A stretch of DNA of 64,000 nucleotides from Ascarosepion bandense (lineage: Eukaryota; Mollusca; Cephalopoda; Sepiida; Sepiidae): NCBI GenBank assembly GCA_037127315.1, contig JBBBDQ010000347.1:1075001-1139000 (forward strand). Direction: 5' to 3'. This document shows, piece after piece, positions 19,201-30,570 of this stretch (position 1 is its first letter; each line of letters begins with the position of its first letter). A program made the position numbers and the translations under genes. The notes under the pieces are model-generated. The model had not been told where the DNA came from. It searched no databases and worked only from the letters and a program-made list of their open reading frames with translations.

Positions 19201-20884
19201 GTAAGATGAGAATCACGATGGATATTGTTGGTGGCCGGTAGGTCTAAGGTAGGTCTAACCAGTGTACTGGAATAATAGAACATACATACATAATAAGAGT
19301 GTTATTAGTCAGAAGATGGAAGTATTCGTACGAATTGTCAAGTAACATTTTGTCTCGACATCCCTCTTTAGGAAGTCTCGCTGGTGAGTATTTATTAAGG
19401 AGGAAGAGTGCATTCGAATGCAGATAGGGCACCATAACAGATATAATGGATAGCAGTTTCGAATTAGGGAAATGGAAATTCATAGTTCGCGTTCCAGTCG
19501 CATTCATTGCGTTTACGAGCTTTGAGAAAGTTATGAATCATTTTTTATTCCAATTATTATCATATAGCAGAACAGAGAGGGTCGGCAACCACTCTATGAT
19601 AAAGAAAACCCTGAATTCAAACCACTTGCCCTCTTGTGGTTTTTCCTATTAATTTCTAAGAGGAAGAACGGGATAGCTTCATCATCCTCGGAGCAAAAAC
19701 AAATAAATAGATATTCAATAAATAAATGGCCATTGTACCATTCTGCATCGAATATCATCATGGACTACAATAGAGACATGAAGGCAAATAGTGACTCAGC
19801 GGTACAAAATGCCCTAACTGAATAAAATAAATATACGGAGATATGGATGAGTCGTTTAAATCTTTCACAGCTGGTTGGCGTCCTTGGTATGATGACAAAT
19901 TACATTTGGCAGTAAAACCTCTGTTCGGTTGGGGTGAGTTATAGGAGCGTAGAAGCAACACTTAATTGCTTTTGATCCGAGCTTACCTGAACATGTGGTA
20001 GCACCTGTTATGATACCTGTTATGGGCAATTGAATTATCCATCAAACTAGAGTCAAAACACTATAAAAGTACAAAAATACATTTTTTATTGTAAAAAGGT
20101 TATCAATACATTTTTCAAAAATATTATCAACAATATATTTATACAAATAGTCAATTAAATCTCATCTAAACAGTGATTTCTCATAAAATATACATATTCT
20201 ATTCAAACGGACGTATCCTAAAAATTTGTTTGAATTAAATAATCTATTCATGTTGATATGTCGTTAAAAAATAAACTAAATTAAAACAAACAGTTGTTTC
20301 GTATTGTCTAGTATAGTCTAAAACATTTTATACAGTCTGTGTTGATCGACAATACATAACGAATTGAATTACAATCCGTTTCTTCTCCACAACTGGTGGA
20401 GCGCAGAGACAAAGTGGGAATCAACATTTTTTTTACAAACTGGACAGTGTTTTTTTTTTTTTTTTTCTGTTTACAGATATTCACGCGACAGTTTTGGTTA
20501 TTTTTTCCGTGTACATATAGTAACAAAAGTAATTGTCTTCGAAGATAACCTTTTTCTGTATATTGGTATTGTGTAAAAGAATAGTGCTTATTTCATAATG
20601 GCCTGTTTGTGTATTCGTCTTTTTCTGGCAGAGGTGGTAAGTTTCGGGATTTAATTGAATGGTTGAAGGTCAAAGTGCGTGTTGGCAGGAAAATGATACG
20701 TTTTAAAGAAATCATTGAACATAATCAAGAAAATGGCTTTTATCAAATCGAACAGTCACTGTTGTTACTGGACCCTTTTTACATGTGATCTGTAATGTAA
20801 TGAAGGGCTCAGGTCAAAATTGTACAATTTACAGATGTACAGAGATTTGAGGCAACGATTGTATCAAATTCTAACGATACACAT
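19201..20884. other. Unassigned sequence
   Basis: About 1.7 kb in which I recognise no element. It contains poly-T (20451-20466) and short frames of 60-90 codons on both strands without known motifs. This is one of the least repeat-like stretches of the window. Confidence 0.4.
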
Positions 20885-21027
20885 ATGTATCTATCTATCT
20901 ATCAATCTATCTATCTATGTAAAATATAGTTATATGTATATATATATATGTATACAGAGAGAGATACACACACACACACACTCACACACACACACACATA
21001 TATATATATGTATGTATATATATATAT
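20885..21027 (+). repeat. Compound microsatellite (TATC)(TA)(CA)
   Basis: Short TATC run, TATATG repeats, CACACA runs (20966-20997), then TATATG and TA repeats. Confidence 0.95.
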
Positions 21028-21565
21028 TCACAACATATTTCAATGGGTTTTGACGATGTGTGAACCTAGGTCGAAAAGTGGCCTTGACAAATTTCTCTGT
21101 ACTGGGTTACAAAGACAGTTCATAAGAGCAGGCAGACATATAGAGAGACAGTGTTTTCTCCCCTTCTATTGGTAGTCGAAATGGTTGAAATTTATTGTTT
21201 TCATTTCGAGTTGGTAAGATTTGTACAGTGAGGGAAAATGAAAACCTTACATACCTTTTTCCAACACCGGTTGAAATGCTTGTTTAACAAAATCCGAATG
21301 CAAGACAAGATTAGCCAGTCAGCTCTCGTAGCTTAGAAGAAATGTTTGGAAAGAAATTTGAAATACGGTAGGCCTTAAAACTCGTCTACTGCTAGACAAC
21401 TAAGAGGAAAACGAGAGAGGGACATACTGTAAATTCAACCAACTGGAAATTGAATAACCGATTATCCCGAAGAAATACACCACGAATATTATCATGCTAA
21501 TGAAATACCAGCCAACTGAATTTTCTTTTCTGTCACTTATTTTGACTTGCTTGTAATCATGTAAT

Positions 21566-21568
<3 letters not shown>
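21028..21568. other. Unassigned sequence
   Basis: No recognised gene, SINE or tandem repeat. Confidence 0.4.

Positions 21569-21617
<49 letters not shown>
21569..21617 (+). repeat. (TA)n microsatellite
   Basis: About 48 bp of pure TA repeats. No SINE-2 end found next to it. Confidence 0.95.
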
Positions 21618-21619
<2 letters not shown>

Positions 21620-22161
21620 CGTGTCGTTCATGTCTTAAATCTGGTTTTCATTAAAAATCAATACCTCTCATGTCTGAACCATCTTCATCAAGTGATAATA
21701 AGCAGTCTTGTTTAGTTAATTCAAAATCAACACAGTCTGTGCGGAATGGGCCAAAGGTCAGGGAGATTAACTGGACACACCAAAGGGACGTGTTATATAT
21801 TCATGTTACATCATTATATCGTGTTATATAAACATAACCATGACAACTCCTCTGTCATTTTTAAAAATTAGAAATAAAAGAGAGGTTACTGCCCAGTTTT
21901 GAGAGAGAGAGAGAGCGAGAGCGAGAGAGTGAGAGAGAGAGAAAGGGGGCAAAATGAGTTATTTCTGCAATCTGTTGGTATCTTCTGGCGATTTATAAAA
22001 AATGACTTTCCGTTTTTCAAACAGGGATTTTTTTAAGAACGCACTACTGGAATTTTTAAACAAACGAAAACTTTTAAAATTACGTTGTAGTTAACTTAAG
22101 GACTTTAAAACACTTTTATCTAGACTTATATTAACTTAATATGTATTTATAGGTGTGTATC
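21618..22161. other. Unassigned sequence with (GA)n
   Basis: Contains a (GA)n-rich run at about 21900-21950. The rest is unrecognised. Confidence 0.45.
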
Positions 22162-22445
22162 TGCGTTGTGATACAGTGGATATTGACTCGGAACGAGAAA
22201 CCGGGGAGCCGAGTTCGAATTCCAGTTGAATCCATTGTATTCACTTACGTGCAAATACCCTTGGGAAGGGTATTAATCCGTCTCTTCCTTCCAGTTAAGG
22301 GTTCTATAGCCTTGGTCGGCAACCAGTCTACCGCAGAAAGCAATGGCAACCTACTGCGGGATAATCTTCTGCCCAGTCAGTCATGTCTCTTTCGAGACAT
22401 GATCGTCCAAGCGTGTATCACGTATGGCACTTAACTGACTGACTG
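22162..22445 (+). mobile_element. SINE-1, full length (first unit of a doublet)
   Basis: The best preserved sense copy: GCGTTGTGATACAGTGGAT (A box), GAGCCGAGTTCGAATTCCAG (B box), GGCAACCAGTCTACCGCAG, CCCAGTCAGTCATGTCTC, and ending TTAACTGACTGACTG. The body lacks one ~20-bp piece near the GGGTTCTATAGCC motif. A 93-codon open frame over it is incidental. Confidence 0.93.
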
Positions 22446-22589
22446 CATATAATAGTTGGAATCATGATTAAGACTTCTACTGGTCATAAATCGATCGGTT
22501 TTCTACTGTTATGAAGTAATAAACTGATCCCCCACTAATTACTACGTAATAATATAATACATCGCTCCTTCCTCTAGGTATAAGCCCAT
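22446..22589 (+). repeat. Linker of the SINE-1 doublet
   Basis: About 140 bp between two SINE-1 units. The same linker (ATATAATAGTTG, TTCTACTGG, ATGAAGTAATAAACTGA) occurs in reverse complement between two SINE-1 units at 55936-56072, so linker and units travel together. Confidence 0.75.
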
Positions 22590-22757
22590 TAATAGGACAG
22601 ATTGGGTTCTATAGCCTTGGCTGGCAACCAGTCTACCGCAGAAAACAATGGCAACCTACTCCGGGATAATCTTCTGCCCAGTCAGTCATGTCTCTTTCGA
22701 GACTTGATCGCCCAAAGCGTTTATCACGTATGACACTTAACTGAAAAAACGGACTGC
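22590..22757 (+). mobile_element. SINE-1 body without head (second unit of a doublet)
   Basis: Starts at AATAGGACAGATTGGGTTC and runs to the 3' end (CACTTAACTG). The tRNA-like head is absent, as in the homologous second unit at 55765-55935. Confidence 0.85.
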
Positions 22758-22885
22758 AAACTGAAAGAAAGACTAACTTTATAGTTGCTAGCAAAAGTGA
22801 TATCTACGTATATATTGGTGACGTCATAATCAAGCAGGTACAGGAATTGAATTATAAGTGGATGTTGTCATAAGGATCGACATAA
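22758..22885 (+). mobile_element. RTE reverse-transcriptase scrap
   Basis: GGTGACGTCATAATCAAGCA with flanking codons reads YIGDVIIKQVQELNYKW across frames, which matches the RTE segment between the catalytic motif and the DGKCD segment (compare 47245-47300). Short and broken. Confidence 0.45.
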
Positions 22886-23660
22886 TGTGCGTTTCTTCAT
22901 CTTAGATATTTGACTGAGCAGAATTTTCTTTCAAGTTCAAAGAAATAGTTTACAGAGAAATCTATGCTCAATTCCAAAATTCATAATATCAAAAAAATTA
23001 AAGAAACCAATTATGTTCCCACTTCTGATTTTTTTTTCTGCACTGATTAATCTAATTTCTTTTAATTTTAATTGATTTAATTTCCTTCGATCTAATAAAG
23101 GTGAATTTACACGAGCGAGCACAAGTCCGCTTTTAATTACTCTTCCCTTATTTTGCTTTAAATTGATATCGTTTGAATAATCATGTGTAATTAAATAAAA
23201 GCGCTTCACTTCCTGAACAGAGCCACTAAAAAATTCATAAAGCATTTTTATGTATCCGTTGAATATCTGTTGCTTATTATTAATGATTGTGAAAATGAGT
23301 TTTAGCTCTCTGTCTAGAAGAGCTAAAGCAAAGAACTGTATTTAAAACAGTGCACAATAATTTGCATAATGTTTTTTTCCTTCTGGATTCTAAAATGAAT
23401 TTGTTATACTGATTTTCATTTAGAATTGAAGGATTAAGTAAGAAGATTTTTTTCAAAATGTAAAATGTTGTGCAGATTTAGTTACATTTCAAATGTTTTT
23501 TCATTATGCTAAAGGTCGCTTAGTTAAAGGCTAAAATCTACTCTAGGTTGAGTTTTATAGCAAAACAAATGCACGGTGGCCTAAGAATTAAAAATACATG
23601 TACAAAAATCGTGTCCATATATATTCTCACTATCACATATTTTTTCGCTATCTGTTAATC
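22886..23660. other. Unassigned AT-rich sequence
   Basis: No recognised motif. The 102-codon minus-strand frame at 22937-23245 has no similarity I know. Confidence 0.4.
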
Positions 23661-23667
23661 ACTACAT

Positions 23668-23838
23668 CTATCTATCTATCTATATATATATATATATAAA
23701 TGAGAGTAGAAAAATAAGAACACTCACGATATATGTAAGTTATAGCAAATGGGAGGATAATTTAAGTTTTAATTCCACTTGTATATATATGTACATACGG
23801 AAATTTCCTGAGATTTACGAAATGGATTGACAATCCAG

Positions 23839-23873
<35 letters not shown>
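23668..23873 (+). repeat. (TATC)n/(TA)n tracts
   Basis: TATC then TA repeats at 23668-23698 and a (TA)n at 23839-23873, with about 140 bp of unassigned sequence between. Confidence 0.9.
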
Positions 23874-23875
<2 letters not shown>

Positions 23876-23926
23876 AAAGAAACATTAAGGCAGACACGTA
23901 TATGGGTACCAAGGCAGACGGAGTAT

Positions 23927-24300
23927 ATGGGTACCATTAGGACCCATATTATCATTCATTGGGTTCCGTTAGAGATTTCTAACGACCACATTAGAGTTTT
24001 CTTTGCACAATTTGGAGCCGTAGATGATGTAGCTCGTGTTAACAGCATGACGGGCGTACCCACGGAAGACGTGGCACTGCATATGATGGTGGACAGGCCG
24101 AACTTTCTGCAGATTCCTCACACCCTGCTGTGTACTGGCTGGAAGCTTTTTGTTGTGTGGAAGGACGCAGGTCGCATTGTTGGCTGAGTGGAACGGCGGG
24201 CCATATGGAAAAGGTGTGCCCCTAAAACGAGTGGACGAAGAACAGACACCAGCAACACCGTTGACACCGGCAACACCGCCGGTGCGCAAAACTAATGTAC
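23927..24300 (+). pseudogene. Tx1-like LINE ORF1: RRM-like domain and damaged zinc knuckle
   Basis: The first 80 codons (HWVPLEISNDHIRVFFAQFG, then DDVARVNSMTGVPTEDV) resemble an RRM-like fold seen in ORF1 proteins of this LINE group. These coat and chaperone the element RNA. A frameshift near 24150 moves to the frame GRRSHCWLSGTAGHMEKVC, a CCHC zinc knuckle in which the second cysteine is serine. The start codon at 23927 is chosen because it opens the conserved stretch; upstream there is no convincing longer frame. A host RRM gene is unlikely given the linked ORF2. Confidence 0.7.
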
Positions 24301-24359
24301 CACGTGGAAAAAAGACCTACTAAACAGCACGATCCAAAGAATAAACAGAAGTTGTAAAA

Positions 24360-24620
24360 AGGGGGAGAAAGTGGCTTTCCCCGACCTTCTCAACCGGAGA
24401 AAATTCCGTCACCCACAAAGAAGACTCACAAAGAGGCAAAACAACAACATCAACAGCAGCAGAAACATCAGTTGCAACAACAACCGCAACAACAACAACA
24501 AGAGCAGGAACAACATCATCAACAACAACAATATATGGAGATTTCAGAAATGCCTCCACCACGCTTTTCATCCCTGAAAAGGAGACCGGAGAGTGTGGTA
24601 GGGCGGAACAGATCATGGTA
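24360..24620 (+). pseudogene. Tx1-like LINE ORF1: glutamine-rich tail
   Basis: In the frame beginning SGFPRPSQPEKI the sequence reads THKEAKQQHQQQQKHQ, LQQQPQQQQQEQEQHHQQQQ and then MEISEMPPPRFSSLKRRPES. The CAA/CAG/CAT-rich tract looks like trinucleotide expansion within the ORF. In another frame it reads as asparagine repeats, which is a shadow. Confidence 0.55.
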
Positions 24621-25351
24621 ACAGCTAAGACTCAATCAGCACTACATCACCCGTCAGATCTACTTGTGTTAAAGGGAGAACTCAATCAACCTCCCCAGTC
24701 AAATATGTTTCGTCTCATTCACACACACCCTTTTTCAGACCAGAAACAACTCCCTCCCAACTTGAAAAACATTCCCTCCCTAAAACTACTCAGCACTCCC
24801 CTAAAGTAGATAAGCCCATCCCGAAGCCGTAGAAAGAAAAAAAAGAAAAAATATATTTAGATACACAGAAGTGTGTAAGATTGACAGAAGTGTGTAGAAA
24901 GGGACCTTTCTCTCCAGAAGAGGGCTCTTCTGAGACGACTCTTCAAACTCCACACGATAGACGACTTATCTGTAGAAGATCCCAAAAACTTTCTAAAAGC
25001 CCACGGAGTGCTGATTCTTATCTAAAACACCGGGGACGGTCTCAAAATCTGAAACTTCAGAGAAGAAGCCTTGGAGGCGTACCCAAGAAATAAAATGGTC
25101 CTAATTATTTAAAAAAACTGGCAGATGTTTGTGCTGGGAGGGCCCTTGTCATCCTCCACCCCTCATTGTATAGGGCAGCAAAACTAACGTTCTCCATGGA
25201 CGTCGGCGGAATTGTCCAAGACGGATGAATTACGTCCGATATTGGATCAGGAAGTCTGGGACAGTCCGTTGGGGTATCTACTGCCATTGATTTCTGCTCG
25301 CTATGTCACCAAGAGTGATTTTTCTCTTTCTCATTTCAGGTCTAACAGATG

Positions 25352-25780
25352 TAAATTAAATAAACAAGTTTGAACGCGAGGGGCCTTAGTAAGGCGGCCC
25401 ACCTGCTTCGGGATCTCTTGTCCTTCGGTGTGGATGTCGCCGCGATCCAAGAGACTCACTTTGTTTGCAAGGCCGATGCCTGTGTGCTCTCTGACATATT
25501 CGTCTATTCAGCATATGGGAACCGGCTGGCCAATGAAGTTTCTTTGTTGGTTAAGCGTACCCTGGACACAATGGTGGATCTTGTCCATGTCGATGCCGAG
25601 GGTCGGCTGATCGTGGCCGATATTGCAATGAAAAGCAATGCGTTTCGACTGGTTGCAGTTTATGCGCCCAACGCCCAACGGAGCAGGTCTCGTTTTTTCA
25701 GCAGTTGAAGCCCTTCTTGGTGGATTCAACGCGACTAGTCTTAGTGGGTAACTGGAATGCCATCCTGGACCCTAAGCTGG
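25352..25780 (+). pseudogene. Tx1-like LINE ORF2: endonuclease (APE) N-terminal half
   Basis: Reads LNARGLSKAAHLLRDLLSFG, then DVAAIQETHF with the catalytic Glu in QETHF, LVAVYAPN with the conserved Tyr, and after a frameshift at about 25708 VLVGNWNAILDPKLDRR with the Asp/Asn position changed to WN (GDWN is usual). The enzyme would nick target DNA to prime reverse transcription. The last third, with the SDH motif, is deleted. Confidence 0.78.
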
Positions 25781-25859
25781 ATAGAAGGCGGGGAGCTAGC
25801 GGGAAGGCACGTGATCGTAGCATGGTTGATCTCAAAGATTCGAAACCAACTTCCGCCGC

Positions 25860-26400
25860 AGAATTAGCCTCCTGTATAAATACCCCACGGCTGTGGTACA
25901 AGTGAACGGAAAGTTGTCGCGCTTTCTGGCGCTGCCTAGGTCGGATCGACATGGTTGTCCACTGTTGCCCCTACTTAATGCGTTAACGTTCGAGCTTCTC
26001 CTTTGCCGGCTAAGGGACAGGGCGTGCAGTCCGTCTCTACGTGGAATCGTTGTCCCTGCTGAGGCTCGAGCCAGGGTTTCCGCGTAGGCCGATGACGTCA
26101 CTACTTTCGTGTCCATCCGGAGTGACATCGAGGTGGTACAGCTGGGGCCAAGATTAACTGCAACTAGTCGTCTGGCTTGCGGTTAGGTGCCTGGAAGTGT
26201 GTTACCCTCCCGAGGCCCTTCGAATGGACGGACGGCCGTGTCCGCATTTTTGGAATGTGGTTTGGGCTCTAATTCAAGTTTGAGAAAGATTTGTCAGACG
26301 TACTGGCAAAGGTCAGCGCGTCGGTCGAAATTTGGCGTCGAAGAAGGTTGTCATTAAATGGTTTGGCTATGGTGTGTGTTACATAAGTCTTTCTCATTAT
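25860..26400 (+). pseudogene. Tx1-like LINE ORF2: reverse transcriptase, C half of the palm
   Basis: Across two frames: CRINTPRLW/LYKYPTAVVQVNGK, DRHGCPLLPLLNALTFELLL (the RQGCPLSP motif, motif B), then ARVSA, a TAG (26085-26087), and ADDVTTFVS. The stop replaces the Tyr of YADD and leaves both catalytic aspartates. Downstream frames are broken. Confidence 0.72.
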
Positions 26401-26410
26401 CCTTTACCGG

Positions 26411-27010
26411 TTGTCAGTAATTTCACTGTGTAAACGGCGTAGGAAGGCAGTAGAGCGTTTGCTATTCTCCTTTCAGTGGAGAGGACGCAAACATTACGTC
26501 GACGAAAGAGTTTGTTACCAACGTCCGTGTCATGGAGGTCTGCGAATGCCGTACCTGATGGGCCATAAGTTTGCGTCAAGGTTGGCTTTTCTCAAGCGTG
26601 CGATTTTGGAAGACTCAATACTGGCGAGGATAGTAAGGGACATGATCCCTAGCAACGCTAAGCTCACCTGGCGAATGGCTCGGAATCGGTTGTCTCTCAA
26701 TAACAAAGCCTTCATGTGGAGCCTGGCGGATTTGCCAGATTGTGAACGTTTCAACCTTGGCTTGGAAGAAACGGCTTCGCACGGCTTCTACCATTGTTCG
26801 CGGGTTCGCCCTCGATGGGACCGGGTCGGCGAGTTGGCTGCTTGTATCGCACCGCGAGCGCTTGTGCTCACTGATCATGCATCTCTGGGATGAAGCGTAT
26901 GGTGGTTCTGTCGCTGCTAGCCACGGCTCGAATGGTGAGTTGGATGTCGCGACGGGAGGAAGCCTTGAGAGGTCAGCGTCTTTCACATTAGGAGCTGATC
27001 CAATATTTTG
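26411..27010 (+). pseudogene. Tx1-like LINE ORF2: C-terminal domain
   Basis: An open frame of 160 codons: RKAVERLLFSFQWRGRKHYV, VCYQRPCHGGLRMPYL, RLAFLKRAILEDS, and a zinc-finger-like end with ETASHGFYHCSRVRPRWDRV. This matches the order of the thumb and C-terminal domain in Tx1-like ORF2 proteins. It ends at TGA (26891-26893); a second frame overlaps the end. Confidence 0.75.
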
Positions 27011-27869
27011 AGCAGGTGCTCAAAATAAAGATTAGAACTGACTGATCGGAAACGTTTGACTTCGACAGCCTTCAGCAAAAGATGGGTATATGTGGCGAGC
27101 CTGGTTCGTTTGAACGGCTTAGCCTTGATTTTATCTTTTAGATCTGCTAGATACATCGGGGCGGATTCCTTTGGAACCCTCCCCTAGTTAAGGTAGCTCT
27201 CTTTTGTGTACCTAGTTAATGTGAATGAATGTGTTCCTAGCCTGTGCCCGGCTCTCTCATTTGTTATGATCCAGGTCGAGATTTCCAAGCTCCTCGGTTT
27301 GTTTTGGCCTCCTTCTATCTCGGCTAGGTCAGCTTATGATTTTTCCATTACATTATTTTTACCCCCTCCTGCTCCCTTAGCGTGTGCGCTTCTTGATTTC
27401 GTCATTTGACAGAATACAGCGGCCACTCTTTTTTTCTAAGATGAATGGGTCTTACTAACATTTATTTTGTTTTATTTTGAAAAATTATGTTGTATTTTAG
27501 TTGTTTTGGGGTTTATCCCTCTCCTATCGTTTCATTTTTCATTGAACATTTTAAATTATATATTGCATATAAATACATATTTTTGTCATGGGCTTTTCTT
27601 TCTTTTTAGATGTCCCTTGTAAATATGTGGTATTGAGGTGTGTGAAGAATTGGTAGGTGATGGATGGGTTCTTGTGGTGAATGCGCAAATTGTTATGAGT
27701 GATTCGGTCGTGATAGTGTTTAGCTAGTCATAGGATAGATTACTTTTGAACATTCTGAGTCCCCCCACTATTTCGACCTTGTGCCACAATTCATGCATTC
27801 TCATACACTGAATAAATATTGTGCTAAAACCACATTTTACATCAATGGCGTCGGCGATATGATACCATT

Positions 27870-28420
27870 TATCGCTAGAATATCCAGATTTTGTAGATGC
27901 ATAGATTCGTTGTTATTCTGACAGTGCGAGAATTGAAAAGCTGAAAGACCAGAAGGAGAAGGGATGCGAAAATGAAATTACGGATTTATTTTTAGCTACA
28001 GCTGGATGCGAGGCGATAATGAAAGTCTCCATCATGGCATATCCAACAAACTTGGAAGACGTGACTTTCGAAAAAATAAGTCTGATTATAAGGAGAAATA
28101 TGAGACCCAAGAAAAGACTGGTAGTGGCGAAAAGAACGAAATTCATGTCATTGATACACGAAAATTATAAAGAATCTACACAGTCTACGAAATGCGAGTA
28201 GATATTGTGAATTTGAAAAACTCGGACAAGACGGACAAAGTATTGAAGAGGACTTGATTCAATTAAGATTAATTGATTGTATGTGCAATGCATCACACCG
28301 ATATAAAATAATGGAACAACTACAAATAGGAAATATGTTTTTAAATACAATCATTGACTTTATACAGCAACAAGAATTAATACAGAAATACAACCATCAT
28401 AAAAGAACCCAGCGAACAAA
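27870..28420 (+). pseudogene. Gypsy-type gag remnant
   Basis: Overlapping frames give MKVSIMAYPTNLEDVTFEKI, RPKKRLVVAKRTKFMSL, then RYCEFEKLGQDGQSIEEDLI and DFIQQQELIQKYNHHK. This is the layout of a Gypsy/Ty3-class gag capsid region that precedes a zinc knuckle. At least two frameshifts. The neighbouring knuckle and pol support the call. Confidence 0.7.
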
Positions 28421-28431
28421 TATCCGCTGAG

Positions 28432-28656
28432 TTGTACATGGTAAAAAAGATAAGAAAATGTTCGTATTGTGGACGTGACCACGAAATAAAAAATAAAAAA
28501 TGCTCAGCATTTGGAAAAAACTGTAAAAATTGCTTTAAAGAGTACCACATTCAAGCAGTATGCAAAGTAAAAATGAAAATTGTAAAAAGAGTTGAAGAAA
28601 ACGAAACTAATATGGAGGCCTTTACATTAAAAAATAAGTATATAGTAAAAAGTTAA
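28432..28656 (+). pseudogene. Gypsy gag zinc knuckle and start of pol
   Basis: KIRKCSYCGRDHEIKNKKC and GKNCKNCFKEYHIQAVC form two cysteine/histidine arrays: CX2C-X4-H-type, then CX2CX4HX4C. These bind retroelement RNA during packaging. The frame continues about 35 codons and stops at 28654. Confidence 0.72.
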
Positions 28657-28659
28657 ACA

Positions 28660-29130
28660 AAAGAAAAAAGACATTATATTAAAGGTTGAAATTAACAACT
28701 ACAATTTAAATATGCAAATGGATATTAGGTGTGAAGTTACGCTCATACCAAAACATTTTGGGGAACGCACTAGAAAGCCACCCTTATGAAAGAGCAGTTT
28801 ATATTTCCGCCAATTTCATAGGTCGTTTATAAAAACTTTAGGTTACTTTGAAGGTTCCTTGGAGTTAGAAGGTAAATTTAAAGTAATGCTTATAATTGTC
28901 ACAAGTTGTGAAAAGAATCACGGACTTCTTGGAAACGACGTGCTAAACATAAATTTTACTAAAGTAATTTATGAGATAAAAAATCCGCCAATAGGGTTAC
29001 TAAGATGGAAAAGGATGCTCTATGAAATGAAAACCGCAAGCAGCATATTTCAAAGAGCCATCGAACAGGTTTTAGGAAATATGAAAAATATGATTTGTTA
29101 CCAAGATGATATATGAATAGGAGCCACTAA
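28660..29130 (+). pseudogene. Gypsy pol: protease remnant fused to RT C half by deletion
   Basis: Frames after 28690 give NNYNLNMQMDIRCEVTLIPK, where the aspartic-protease DTG/DSG site reads DIR. From 28859: GKFKVMLIIVTSCEKNHGLL, NDVLNINFTKVIYEIKNPP, then abruptly MKTASSIFQRAIEQVLGN and YQDDI, the RT motif C (YxDD). The RT fingers and motif A region are missing between the two, so an internal deletion joined protease to RT. Confidence 0.72.
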
Positions 29131-29970
29131 TGAAATAGATTTAAAAAAGAAAACCGACATAAACTTGAAACGTGAATAGATTAAAAAATGTTGGAATGAC
29201 AATAAATGTAAAAAAAAAATGCATAAGCAACTGCAGTAACTTATTTTGTTTAGATTATTCCATTTCAAAAGAAAGAATATCACCAAACCAAGCCTTGATA
29301 GAAAAAATACTAAAAGTTGATACACCTACAAATAAGAAAAAAACTGGAGTCTTTTTTGGGATTGGTAAATTTTTACAGGCAATGTTTACTAAAATACACG
29401 GACTTGATTGAACCGTTTGCAAATTTAAGATAAAAGGAAGCTGATTTTATTTGGTCAGAGGAACAACAAAAAGCTTTTGACAGACTAAAAATATTTATGG
29501 CAAAGAAACCAGTAGTGAAAATGTTTGATCCAAAAATGACGTGACGTTAACCACAGATGCAAGTGAACATTCAATAACGGGAATATTATCAGAGGAACGA
29601 CATCAGATAATGTATTTATCAAGAAGACTAACCGAATTTTATTAATAAAGTATAGAGAAAGAAGCATTAGCTATCGTGTGGACAACTACTAGAGCCCGAC
29701 AATTTTTAATAGGGAAAAGTTTGTGTTAAGAATTGATCATAGACCATTAGACTTTATTTTTGACCCAAGGAAAGAATTACCTAAAGTCACAACATGGAGG
29801 ATACTAAGATGGGCAATAAGACTAATGGCATTTGGCTTTGGTATAGAATATGTCAAAGTAAATTCAATTCCACACGTAGACACACTATCAAGATTGCGAT
29901 TTTACAAGGAGACAAAAGATAAAAAAGAAGTTCTTAATCGGATTTTACATTATTTTACTGACATTTTTGA
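29131..29970 (+). pseudogene. Gypsy pol: RT thumb and RNase H remnant
   Basis: Frames in order: RLKNVGMTINVKKKCIS, SKERISPNQALIEKILKVDT, WSEEQQKAFDRLKIFM, TDASEHSITGIL, IEKEALAIVWTTTRARQFL (each near but broken), then a clean 89-codon frame at 29723: LRIDHRPLDFIFDPRKELP, RILRWAIRLMAFGFGIEYV and PHVDTLSRL. This is the RNase H domain of Gypsy pol. No integrase follows; an RTE fragment begins at 30055. Confidence 0.75.
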
Positions 29971-30054
29971 AATATTTCTCTGCCTAAAATAATATTTGTC
30001 TTGGCTAACGTCAACTTGCACATTTTAACAGTTACCATGCATAGTTTGAGAATT

Positions 30055-30570
30055 CTCTTAAAAATAACAAATAAATGGGAAGTGTTTTAACAGATGAGGG
30101 AAAATGTGACATTAAGATCCAAACATGCATTGGTATGGCCAAAGACGCATTTCAGAAGCTAACCAGAGAACTGAAAGTTAGGGAAATCTCATTTGAAACA
30201 ACGAAAAAAGTGCTGGGTTGCTATGTGATATTTGTCCTTCTGTATCAAAAAGAGAGGCTTGAAGCAGCAGAAAAGTGTTTTTAGAGAAGGATGCTGAGGA
30301 TACTATGATCAGAGCCCGTGTGCAACGATGAGGTGTTGGAAAGTATACAAACGAGAAGAAACAATAAGATTCTTGGAACATGTAATCAGGAAGGAGGTCC
30401 TGGAGAGCTTAATACTCACAGGTCTGATAAATGCAAAGAGGAACAGGGGAAAACAGCGCTAGACGTACTTGTTAAATCTGAGTGAATTGTTGCTGAGAGT
30501 GACAAGAGACAGAGGCAAGTGGAAGTCCATGATCGCCTACGTCTTCAAGGGACAAGGCACATGTTAAAAT
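30055..30570 (+). mobile_element. RTE 3' end
   Basis: MGSVLTDEGKCDIKIQTCIG, MAKDAFQKLTREL, YQKERLEAAEKCF, a stop, RRMLRIL, CNDEVLES, and finally MIAYVFKGQGTC in mixed frames. It starts at the DGKCD segment and runs to the C-terminus, so it is 5' truncated. An internal deletion of about 8 codons removes the ECWT region. Confidence 0.78.

Larger units (their letters stand above)
23885..27830 (+). mobile_element. Tx1-like (L1-group) LINE, internally deleted
   Basis: Two-ORF non-LTR retrotransposon, less AT-rich than its surroundings. ORF1 (23927-24810) is a nucleic-acid-binding protein. ORF2 (25352-27010) carries an apurinic-type endonuclease, part of the reverse transcriptase and the C-terminal domain. 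Endonuclease and RT are joined near 25850 with several hundred codons missing. The 3' UTR may run to the AATAAATATTG near 27810; that end is uncertain. Tx1/L1 placement rests on the ORF1 zinc knuckle and the ORF2 C-terminal region. Confidence 0.78.

Noticed and set aside
20966..20997. Regulatory (CA)n or Z-DNA element
   Set aside because: Ordinary microsatellite next to other simple repeats; no gene nearby to regulate.
22153..22434. 93-codon ORF on plus strand, and a similar frame at 32479-32790
   Set aside because: Both overlap SINE-1 copies; the shared residues (RIPVE, TYAQIPLG-like) are translated SINE sequence.
23927..24187. Host RNA-binding (RRM) protein gene
   Set aside because: The frame continues into a zinc knuckle and is followed by an endonuclease-RT ORF, so it is ORF1 of a LINE.
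24371..24577. Asparagine-rich ORF
   Set aside because: It is the +1 shadow of the glutamine-rich ORF1 tail of the Tx1-like LINE.
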